Positions 57,900-64,000 of a DNA stretch of 64,000 nucleotides are shown piece by piece. The stretch covers positions 62,001 through 126,000 of the forward strand of contig NZ_JNFB01000039.1 in assembly GCF_000766145.1 (NCBI RefSeq), in the 5' to 3' direction. The notes under the pieces were generated by a model. The model saw only the letters and a list, made by a program, of their open reading frames with translations. It made no database searches and was not told the origin of the DNA. The translations under genes and the position numbers were made by a program. Source of the stretch: Paenilisteria newyorkensis (GTDB taxonomy: Bacteria; Bacillota; Bacilli; Lactobacillales; Listeriaceae). Positions within the stretch are counted from its first letter, which is position 1. Every line of letters begins with the position of its first letter.

Positions 57900-58826
57900 A
57901 TGGAAACGTATTTTTTGCATCATCCACCAGAAAATATCGATCGCGACCCGAAAGTGATAGCGCTTGGTTTTTTCGATGGATTGCACCGAGGGCATCAAGA
58001 AGTCATCAACACAGCTAAAAAAGAAGCTGAAAAACGTGGCATAAAAACAGCAGTCTTAACTTTCGATCCACATCCATCCGTTGTGCTTAGCCAAATGCGA
58101 AAACAAGTCAAATATCTGACACCGCTAGAAGAGAAGAAGCGCAAAATGGCCGAGCTCGGTGTTGATATATTATACATCGTTCGCTTTACCACAGCGTTTT
58201 CGAATCTGAGCCCAGAAGATTTCGTCGCGAATTATCTGATTGGCCTAAACGCAAAGCATGTTGTTGCCGGCTTCGATTATTCTTACGGACGTCAAGGTGC
58301 TGGGAAAATGACGGATCTTGCCAACTATGCAGATGGGCAATTTGATGTAACAATTGTTCAGAAGCTAGAAGATTTGCATGACAAAGTGAGCTCGACCAAC
58401 ATTCGAAAATATATTTCGGAAGGCCAACTAGACGAGGCAAACCAATTGCTCGGCTATCCTTACACACTGACAGGAACCGTTATCCACGGTGACAAACGCG
58501 GCCGCACAATCGGTTTTCCAACGGCGAATATTGCTGTCGATGACGGTTTCCTCATTCCTAAACTAGGCGTCTATGCCGTCAAATTTAAAGTGAATGGAGA
58601 AACACATTTAGGCATGGCGAGCATTGGCTATAACATTACCTTCAAAGACGACCAAGCGATGTCAATCGAAGTCTATATTTTAGATTTCCACCAAGAAATA
58701 TATGGAGAGGAAATTGAAATCGAATGGTTCCATTATTTCCGACCAGAGTTGAAATTTAATGGTGTAGAAGGTTTGATTGAACAATTGAAGCAAGACGAAG
58801 CAGATACGAGAGCATATTTCGCATAA
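57900..58826 (+). CDS. ribF: Bifunctional riboflavin kinase / FAD synthetase
   Basis: This 308-residue enzyme makes FMN and FAD. The N-terminal nucleotidyl transferase shows ALGFFDGLHRGHQEVI and DFVANYLIGLNAKHVVAGFDY; the C-terminal flavokinase shows HGDKRGRTIGFPTANI. ATG at 57900 follows AGAAGGGG; the frame extends to 57864 without a better start. It sits between truB and rpsO, as in many Firmicutes. Confidence 0.97.
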   Translation: METYFLHHPPENIDRDPKVIALGFFDGLHRGHQEVINTAKKEAEKRGIKTAVLTFDPHPSVVLSQMRKQVKYLTPLEEKKRKMAELGVDILYIVRFTTAFSNLSPEDFVANYLIGLNAKHVVAGFDYSYGRQGAGKMTDLANYADGQFDVTIVQKLEDLHDKVSSTNIRKYISEGQLDEANQLLGYPYTLTGTVIHGDKRGRTIGFPTANIAVDDGFLIPKLGVYAVKFKVNGETHLGMASIGYNITFKDDQAMSIEVYILDFHQEIYGEEIEIEWFHYFRPELKFNGVEGLIEQLKQDEADTRAYFA

Positions 58827-58910
58827 AAAGTTAGGCTATCTCTTGCTTTTTGACCGAAAATAGTGTATCTTTAACTCTGTACGAAATAGAACCCTTACTT
58901 GGCTTTTTGC

Positions 58911-58968
58911 GAGTCACCAACGCTTGGCTCAGTATGCGGGGATTAGAAAAGAAGGAGGTGTGTAAGAA
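58911..58968 (+). other. rpsO leader hairpin and ribosome site
   Basis: GAGTCA (58911-58916) pairs with TGGCTC (58925-58930), about 40 nt before the rpsO start; AAGGAGG follows. Leader regulation by S15 is common in bacteria; this is inference from position. Confidence 0.4.
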
Positions 58969-59238
58969 ATGGCATTGACACAAGAGCGTAAAAATGAAAT
59001 TATCGCTGAATATCGTGTACATGATACGGACACTGGTTCACCAGAAGTTCAAATCGCTGTTCTTACTGCAGAAATCAACAGTTTGAATGAACACGTTCGC
59101 GAGCACAAGAAAGATCACCATTCTTATCGTGGTTTGATGAAAATGGTCGGTCATCGTCGTAACCTTTTAACTTACCTACGTAAGAAAGATGTTGCACGTT
59201 ACCGCGAACTTATCGGACGTTTAGGTTTACGTCGATAA
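58969..59238 (+). CDS. rpsO: 30S ribosomal protein S15
   Basis: This 89-residue primary 16S rRNA-binding protein shows [40 protein letters not shown] and [15 protein letters not shown] at 58969 follows AAGGAGGTG. It ends at a strong terminator; pnp begins 340 bp downstream after a structured interval. Confidence 0.98.
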   Translation: MALTQERKNEIIAEYRVHDTDTGSPEVQIAVLTAEINSLNEHVREHKKDHHSYRGLMKMVGHRRNLLTYLRKKDVARYRELIGRLGLRR

Positions 59239-59248
59239 ACACAAGGAA

Positions 59249-59277
59249 AACGGGATATTTTTGTCCCGTTTTTTTTT
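59249..59277. terminator. rpsO terminator
   Basis: AACGGGA (59249-59255) pairs with TCCCGTT (59264-59270), then nine T. The A-run upstream lets it work in the reverse direction too. Confidence 0.9.
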
Positions 59278-59332
59278 GAAAAAAATAAACAAGAAGTGTC
59301 CTGCTACCTAAGAAAGTAGAAAGAAGCTTTAT

Positions 59333-59487
59333 CGCATGAATCCAAAAACGTGCCATTTACATAAAAACATGATTTCCCTAAAAGTCACTGTCTTCACAGA
59401 CGCGGAGCATCGGCGCGCAGACTTCAACGACGCAGATGTGTGCTTCTCGGCTCGATGAGAGAGATGGTTGGTTTTTGGATTCATGCG
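59333..59487. ncRNA. Large structured RNA element between rpsO and pnp
   Basis: CGCATGAATCCAAAAAC (59333-59349) pairs without mismatch with GTTTTTGGATTCATGCG (59471-59487). The stem extends by CCATTT (59353-59358) with AGATGG (59462-59467). Inside, CTGT-CTTC-ACAG (about 59388-59399) and GAGCATC/GATG..GCTTC form smaller hairpins. No ORF. From memory, L. monocytogenes encodes the small RNA RliD in the rpsO-pnpA interval, on the strand opposite pnpA; this may be a relative or the pnp leader. Confidence 0.55.
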
Positions 59488-59580
59488 TGTCGGAATATCA
59501 ATTCAGGCGTGCGTGAAGAGTTATGCATGGTAAAGTTTCTATTTGGTAGTGGACGCTCCTAACTAAAAGGAGATCGAAAT

Positions 59581-61752
59581 ATGACTGAAAAACAAGTATT
59601 TAAATCCACATGGGCAGGCAAAGAACTAGCAATCGAAGTTGGTCAAATGGCAAAACAAGCAAACGGTGCAGCGCTTATTCGCTACGGCGATACCGTTGTT
59701 TTAACAGCAGCTGTTGGTTCGCGTAAACCAAGACCGGGTGACTTTTTCCCGTTGACTGTAAATTATGAAGAAAAAATGTACGCTGTTGGTAAAGTTCCAG
59801 GCGGCTTCTTAAAACGCGAAGGTCGTCCAAGTGATCGCGCAACATTAACGGCACGTCTGATTGACCGTCCAATCCGTCCGCTTTTTGCAGAAGGGTATCG
59901 TAACGATGTTCAAATCACATCTACAGTGCTTAGCGTGGATCAAGACTGCTCACCAGAAATGGCTGCAATGCTTGGTTCATCGATTTCACTTTGCATCTCG
60001 GATATTCCTTTTGAAGGGCCGATTGCGGGTGTAGATGTTGGTCGTGTGAACGGGGAATACATCATTAATCCAACCATCGAGCAACAAGAATTAAGCGATA
60101 TTAGCTTGACGGTTGCTGGGACAAAAGAAGCCATCAACATGGTAGAAGCAGGAGCGAAAGAAGTGCCTGAAGAAGCGATGTTAGAAGCTATCATGTTCGG
60201 TCACGAAGAAATCAAACGCTTAATCGCGTTCCAAGAAGAAATCGTTGCCGCAGTTGGTAAAGCGAAAATGGAAATCGAATTATTCGTGCCAAACGCAGAG
60301 CTTGTTGCAGAAGTAACGGCTCGCGCAGAAGCAGATATGAAAATCGCGATTAAAACCGAAGAAAAATTAGCGCGCGAAGAAAACATTAACGTGTTAAAAG
60401 AGGCGGTTGTCGCAGAATATGAAGCAAAAGAATTAGAAGACGCAGCAGAAGTTTTGCCAGAAGTAAAACATATTTTAGAAATGCTTGAAAAAAATGAAAT
60501 GCGTCGCTTGATTTCACAAGATAAAATCCGTCCAGATGGTCGTAAGGTAGACGAAATTCGTCCGCTATCATCTGAGGTTGGTATTTTGCCACGCGTCCAT
60601 GGTTCAGGACTATTCACACGTGGACAAACGCAAGCACTTAGCGTATGTACATTAGCGCCACTTCGCGAGCACCAAATCATTGATGGGCTTGGTCTAGAAG
60701 ATTCCAAACGCTTCATGCATCATTACAACTTCCCGCAGTTCAGTGTTGGAGAAACAGGACCTCGTCGTGCACCAGGTCGTCGTGAAATCGGTCACGGAGC
60801 ACTTGGTGAACGCGCGTTACAACAAGTTATTCCAAGTGAAGAGGATTTCCCATACACGATTCGCCTTGTATCTGAGGTTTTAGAGTCAAACGGTTCAAGT
60901 TCACAAGCAAGTATTTGTGGATCGACGCTTGCAATGATGGATGCAGGTGTGCCAATTAAAGCGCCGGTTGCTGGAATCGCGATGGGACTTGTCAAACTTG
61001 GCGATGACTACACAATTCTTTCTGATATTCAAGGTATGGAAGATCATTTCGGCGACATGGATTTCAAAGTAGCTGGAACACGTGACGGTATTACTGCCTT
61101 GCAAATGGATATCAAAATCGATGGTCTTAGCCGCCAAATTTTAGAAGAAGCCTTGACACAAGCGAAAGCAGGCCGTCTGCACATTCTAGAACACCTAGAA
61201 GCGACCATCAACACACCTCGCGAAACCTTGTCAGAATATGCACCTAAGATCGTTACAATCAATATCAAACCTGATAAAATCAAGGACGTTATCGGACCCG
61301 GCGGTAAACAAATTAACCAAATCATCGACGAAACGAATGTTAAAATTGATATCGAACAAGACGGTACAGTTTTCATCGCGTCTCAAGATGATGCCATGAT
61401 CGAAAAAGCGAAAGCAATGATTGAAGAAATCGTCCGCGAAGTACAAGTTGGCGAAATCTATGATGGTAAAGTTCGTCGTATCGAGAAATTCGGAGCTTTT
61501 GTTGAATTATTCAAAGGCAAAGATGGCTTGATTCATATTTCTGAACTAGCGCACGAACGCGTTGGTAAAGTGGAAGACATCCTGAAAATGGGTGATATCG
61601 TGAAAGTCAAAGTAACAGAAATAGACGATCACGGTCGTGTAAACGTATCTCGTAAAGCTTTGATTGAGAAAAAAGAAGGCGATACAGAACAACCGAACCG
61701 CGCACCACGTAAAGAAGGCTACAAAAAACCTTACACCAACGATAAAAAATAA
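59581..61752 (+). CDS. pnp: Polyribonucleotide nucleotidyltransferase (PNPase)
   Basis: This 723-residue trimeric 3'-5' phosphorolytic RNase has two RNase PH domains ([20 protein letters not shown] in the first; [20 protein letters not shown] in the second), an all-helical linker, a KH domain ([12 protein letters not shown]) and an S1 domain ([20 protein letters not shown]) with a basic tail. ATG at 59581 follows AAAGGAG. The long structured leader upstream could support RNase III-dependent autoregulation, as in E. coli; this is inference. Confidence 0.98.
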   Translation: MTEKQVFKSTWAGKELAIEVGQMAKQANGAALIRYGDTVVLTAAVGSRKPRPGDFFPLTVNYEEKMYAVGKVPGGFLKREGRPSDRATLTARLIDRPIRPLFAEGYRNDVQITSTVLSVDQDCSPEMAAMLGSSISLCISDIPFEGPIAGVDVGRVNGEYIINPTIEQQELSDISLTVAGTKEAINMVEAGAKEVPEEAMLEAIMFGHEEIKRLIAFQEEIVAAVGKAKMEIELFVPNAELVAEVTARAEADMKIAIKTEEKLAREENINVLKEAVVAEYEAKELEDAAEVLPEVKHILEMLEKNEMRRLISQDKIRPDGRKVDEIRPLSSEVGILPRVHGSGLFTRGQTQALSVCTLAPLREHQIIDGLGLEDSKRFMHHYNFPQFSVGETGPRRAPGRREIGHGALGERALQQVIPSEEDFPYTIRLVSEVLESNGSSSQASICGSTLAMMDAGVPIKAPVAGIAMGLVKLGDDYTILSDIQGMEDHFGDMDFKVAGTRDGITALQMDIKIDGLSRQILEEALTQAKAGRLHILEHLEATINTPRETLSEYAPKIVTINIKPDKIKDVIGPGGKQINQIIDETNVKIDIEQDGTVFIASQDDAMIEKAKAMIEEIVREVQVGEIYDGKVRRIEKFGAFVELFKGKDGLIHISELAHERVGKVEDILKMGDIVKVKVTEIDDHGRVNVSRKALIEKKEGDTEQPNRAPRKEGYKKPYTNDKK

Positions 61753-61760
61753 GTAATCGA

Positions 61761-61796
61761 AACACCTGCCATGCACGATTGGTAGGTGTTTTTTTG
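61761..61796 (+). terminator. pnp terminator
   Basis: AACACCTGCC (61761-61770) pairs with GGTAGGTGTT (61781-61790), then TTTTT. Confidence 0.88.
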
Positions 61797-61801
61797 ATGC
61801 G

Positions 61802-61825
61802 AAAAACCCTGCCGTTTCCAGCAGG
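61802..61825 (-). terminator. rsgA terminator
   Basis: On the minus strand CCTGC (61825-61821) pairs with GCAGG (61812-61808), then GTTTTT. Confidence 0.65.
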
Positions 61826-61837
61826 ATCCTTGTTATA

Positions 61838-62899
61838 CTATTTTTTTCTCGCCTTTAAATTAGATTTATATTGCGTCTCCGAAGCTTTATGAACGGCTTT
61901 CCATTTCTGCTTTTCCGCACGTTGCAAAACAGGATCGTTTTTACGCTCGAAATAAGCCAGTTCTCGCTTTAATTTAATCCAATGGGCATAATGAACCTCC
62001 GAAAGACTACCGTCCGTTAAAGCGGCTTGTACGGCGCATCCTGGCTCGGTACCATGTTGGCAATTTCGGAATTTGCAATCATTGGCCAGCAACTCAATAT
62101 CTTGAAATGTTTCACCAAGCCCGTCACTCGCTTGCCCAATACCAAGTTCGCGCATCCCAGGCGTATCAATCACAAGCAATCCAGTCGGCAACAAGTGCAA
62201 CTCACGATGCGTGGTCGTATGCTTGCCTTTCGAATCATCCTCCCGAATCCCGCTCGTTTTCATCAACGTTTTTCCAGATAGGGCATTGATAAAAGAAGAT
62301 TTCCCAACACCAGACGAACCTAGCAACACAATTGTTTCACCAGGCTTCAAAAAGCGCTCAATCGTGTCAAAACCACTTTTTGATAAATTATCCACCGCAA
62401 AAATAGGTACGCCATACGCAACGAGTTCAATCTCCGTCACGATTTGCGCTGTATTTTCACTGAGATCCGCCTTGGTCAAAATCACAACAGGTTTCGCGCC
62501 GCTATCCCAAGCAATTGTTAAATAACGCTCCAACCTATTGATGTTAAAATCATGATTCAACGAGCTCACAATAAAAACATAATCAAAATTCGCGGCCACT
62601 AATTGTTCGCCGCCAGCAGGGTCACTACGTTTAAACACCGTCTTCCGGTCCAGCACGCCATGAATGAGGGACGTATCTTGCGGATGACTCTCAAGCGCCA
62701 CAAAATCACCAACCGCGGGAAGCTCCGTATTCATCGCACCCATAAAAGCAACATATTTCAACTTGGCCAAATGCTCGCCATCCTCAGATACAACTTTGAA
62801 AAAATCTTTAAAAACAGCCGTCACACGTGCGGGAATAAGCCCTTCCTGCAACGTTTGCGCCTCAAAAAAATCTGTAAATCCATAATTATTAATAGTCAA
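61838..62899 (-). CDS. rsgA: Ribosome small subunit-dependent GTPase A (RsgA paralogue)
   Basis: This 353-residue circularly permuted GTPase has an N-terminal OB fold, then G4 LTKADL, G1 GSSGVGKSSF and G3 DTPGMRE in that permuted order, and a zinc knuckle CKFRNCQHGTEPGC. It tests or frees maturing 30S subunits. The usual Firmicutes RsgA/CpgA is near 290-300 residues and sits in the prpC-prkC cluster, so this longer form is probably a second paralogue. TTG at 62899 has AAAGGAG eight bases upstream. The leader can hide that site. Confidence 0.9.
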   Translation of the reverse strand: MTINNYGFTDFFEAQTLQEGLIPARVTAVFKDFFKVVSEDGEHLAKLKYVAFMGAMNTELPAVGDFVALESHPQDTSLIHGVLDRKTVFKRSDPAGGEQLVAANFDYVFIVSSLNHDFNINRLERYLTIAWDSGAKPVVILTKADLSENTAQIVTEIELVAYGVPIFAVDNLSKSGFDTIERFLKPGETIVLLGSSGVGKSSFINALSGKTLMKTSGIREDDSKGKHTTTHRELHLLPTGLLVIDTPGMRELGIGQASDGLGETFQDIELLANDCKFRNCQHGTEPGCAVQAALTDGSLSEVHYAHWIKLKRELAYFERKNDPVLQRAEKQKWKAVHKASETQYKSNLKARKK

Positions 62900-62906
62900 T
62901 GTTTTC

Positions 62907-62950
62907 GCTCCTTTAAAATAGGGGAGCTTTAAATCGAATCAAACGCTCCC
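62907..62950 (-). promoter_or_regulatory. Three-arm switch in the rsgA leader
   Basis: In the transcript GGGAGC (62950-62945, inside the leader ORF), GCTCCC (62927-62922) and GGAGC (62911-62907, the rsgA ribosome site) can form either arm 1:arm 2 (site free) or arm 2:arm 3 (site hidden). Confidence 0.5.
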
Positions 62951-62994
62951 AAAATGTGATTGTTGTTAGTATTCGAAAACTTTACAATATCCAT
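62929..62994 (-). CDS. 21-codon leader ORF upstream of rsgA
   Basis: ATG at 62994 follows AAAGGATG and encodes MDIVKFSNTNNNHILGAFDS plus Ile, ending with TAA at 62929-62931, 29 nt before the rsgA start. Its codons for LGA contain arm 1 of the rsgA leader switch. Whether it is translated is unknown. Confidence 0.4.
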   Translation of the reverse strand: MDIVKFSNTNNNHILGAFDSI

Positions 62995-63029
62995 AATTCA
63001 TCATCCTTTCATATTGGGAATTCCGCTCC

Positions 63030-63059
63030 ATTATAACACAAGCGGGGCGTTTTAGCCAA
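63030..63059 (-). promoter_or_regulatory. rsgA promoter
   Basis: On the minus strand TTGGCT (63059-63054), 18 bp, TATAAT (63035-63030). Confidence 0.7.
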
Positions 63060-63060
63060 T

Positions 63061-63097
63061 AAAAAAAGGAAAGCGATGGTAGCTGCCTTCCTTTTTT
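63061..63097 (-). terminator. Terminator upstream of the rsgA promoter
   Basis: On the minus strand AAAAAAGGAA (63097-63088) pairs with TTCCTTTTTT (63071-63062). It ends the upstream minus-strand gene pair. Confidence 0.8.
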
Positions 63098-63099
63098 CA

Positions 63100-63582
63100 T
63101 TAGTTTTTATGCGTAATGATTTTTGCGATTTGATCGGCAGTCATATTACTGTCTACAGCATAGCTACCGTCGCGTACATATTTCTCATAGTTGTTCGTGC
63201 GTAGGAACTTATCGAATTCAGCACCGGACTTGATGATGCCTGCAAATTGTAGTTCGTTACCAGCTTTAGAAGAAGGATCGCCTTTTTTGATAACAAGCGT
63301 GAATTTCTTGACTTGTTTTGCTTTTTCTTCCTCTGCTTTTTTCTTAGCCGCAACTGCTTTTTGAGCTTCTGCTGCTTGTGATTTCGCTAATTCTTGAGAT
63401 GCAAGTAGATCCTCATATTTCTTTTTGTAATTTTCGCTGTCGTCAGCTTTCGTTGTCGTCGTTGTTTTTGGTTCCGTTGATTTCTCTGCTTGTGCGCTTG
63501 ATGAGAAGAACGTATCAAAGACAAGCAAGAGCACTGCTGAAATCAAAAATCCTAGCGCCAGCATGCGAAGTGATTGTTTCAT
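63100..63582 (-). CDS. Membrane-anchored protein with YceG/MltG-like C-terminal segment (YqzC-like)
   Basis: This 160-residue protein has one N-terminal membrane segment (about residues 7-25), a Thr/Lys-rich stretch, a charged coiled coil (about 45-95) and a C-terminal region (FTLVIKKGDPSSKAGNELQF, then IIKSGAEFDKFLRTNNYEKY and SNMTADQIAKIIT) that resembles the small LysM-like subdomain of MltG/YceG. The catalytic part of MltG is absent, so it is not expected to cut glycan. By memory the pair with the next gene matches B. subtilis yqzC/yqzD. ATG at 63582 follows GGGAGGA. Confidence 0.7.
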   Translation of the reverse strand: MKQSLRMLALGFLISAVLLLVFDTFFSSSAQAEKSTEPKTTTTTKADDSENYKKKYEDLLASQELAKSQAAEAQKAVAAKKKAEEEKAKQVKKFTLVIKKGDPSSKAGNELQFAGIIKSGAEFDKFLRTNNYEKYVRDGSYAVDSNMTADQIAKIITHKN

Positions 63583-63614
63583 TGTATTATTTCCTCCCTT
63601 GTGATATCTCCAAT

Positions 63615-63968
63615 TTAATGAGCAACATATTCAGCGATTATTTCATTTACTTGGTCTTCTGAAAGTTCCGATTGTGTAACAATTTCCTCTATAGTGACAC
63701 CAGAAGTATACAAAGTAATAATTTGTTTTTTTCTTAAGTCACGGAGTTTTTTGCTAGATGTGCGAACAGGAGTGACAGTGTCAGCATCGATTTTCAATGT
63801 ATTTTCTAGAGTAGACACACGTTTTTTTAATTCGAAGTTCTCTTGCATTAATTGAGACGCGATTTCCTCCATCTCATTTTCTATCTGTTTGCTATTTCCT
63901 TTTTGCATAAATGAAAGCAAGAATAGGACGACAGAACAGGCAAGAAGAATTATGATTAGAACAGTCAT
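63615..63968 (-). CDS. Small membrane protein with coiled coil and helical C-terminus (YqzD-like)
   Basis: This 117-residue protein has one N-terminal membrane helix (about 2-21), a coiled coil (about 28-58) and a C-terminal segment LRDLRKKQIITLYTSGVTIE followed by EIVTQSELSEDQVNEII, which looks like a helix-turn-helix of the Hin/resolvase recognition type without the rest. Function unknown. ATG at 63968 follows AGAGGTG; the site lies beside a short palindrome GTGTTATTAACAC. It is cotranscribed with the downstream gene (32 bp gap). Confidence 0.7.
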   Translation of the reverse strand: MTVLIIILLACSVVLFLLSFMQKGNSKQIENEMEEIASQLMQENFELKKRVSTLENTLKIDADTVTPVRTSSKKLRDLRKKQIITLYTSGVTIEEIVTQSELSEDQVNEIIAEYVAH

Positions 63969-64000
63969 TGTGTTAATAACACCTCTTTTCCCTAAACTCT

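Overview
The window looks like chromosome from a low-GC Gram-positive of the genus Listeria. The gene order glnR-glnA-lexA-yneA-ynzC-tkt-yneF, the pyrH-frr-uppS-cdsA-dxr-rseP-proS-polC block and the rimP-nusA-ylxR-ylxQ-infB-ylxP-rbfA-truB-ribF-rpsO-pnp block match what I recall of L. monocytogenes. AdhE (866 aa), LexA (204 aa), Tkt (664 aa) and UppS (252 aa) have the lengths I remember there. Two further segments, the sbcDC/aconitase/adhE segment and rpsB-tsf, lie at a separate locus in L. monocytogenes as I recall, but here sit between yneF and pyrH. This, plus a multicopper oxidase, suggests one of the environmental (sensu lato) Listeria species. The species call is inference. No tRNA, rRNA, insertion sequence, prophage or CRISPR array was seen.

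Layout. 1-2.5 kb: the tail of a YnbB-like gene, then glnRA behind a textbook GlnR operator and promoter. 2.5-7.1 kb: lexA and yneA diverge from a region with three SOS boxes, then mscL, ynzC, tkt and yneF. 7.3-14.3 kb: an M20 amidohydrolase, a tiny self-contained transcription unit, a BmrCD-type heterodimeric ABC exporter, a CcdC-like membrane protein and two paralogous lipoproteins. 14.3-24.3 kb: plsC (minus strand), sbcDC, and an acetyltransferase / SNF2 helicase / stress protein / lytic transglycosylase cluster. 24.3-35 kb: aconitase under a CcpC-type operator, an aldo/keto reductase, tag, a VOC protein, a methyltransferase, adhE under Rex-like sites, and a membrane-anchored multicopper oxidase. 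35-63 kb: translation and envelope housekeeping genes (rpsB, tsf, pyrH, frr, uppS, cdsA, dxr, rseP, proS, polC, the nusA-infB operon, truB, ribF, rpsO, pnp), interrupted by a minus-strand membrane glycerophosphodiester phosphodiesterase between tsf and pyrH. 61.8-64 kb: minus-strand rsgA and two small membrane proteins.

How the genes work together. Most of the right half is one functional theme: ribosome and translation factors (S2, EF-Ts, RRF, IF2, RbfA, RimP, S15, RsgA), RNA turnover and modification (PNPase, TruB, NusA), and isoprenoid/phospholipid supply for the envelope (Dxr, UppS, CdsA, RseP). The left half combines nitrogen control, SOS response and DNA repair (LexA, YneA, SbcCD, Tag) and central carbon or redox metabolism (Tkt, aconitase, AdhE).

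Most notable observations. (1) ylxP carries an in-frame TGA at codon 50. (2) A 68-codon membrane-protein gene at 34986-35191 is broken by a one-base frameshift. (3) Large unexplained RNA structure lies between frr and uppS (three stem-loops) and between rpsO and pnp (a perfect 17-bp long-range stem). (4) The rsgA leader has a 21-codon ORF and three mutually exclusive arms that can hide the ribosome-binding site. (5) The adhE leader contains a terminator-like hairpin. (6) A promoter / 32-codon ORF / terminator unit lies at 8529-8779. I found no clearly new multi-gene system; the strongest novelty candidates are these RNA elements.
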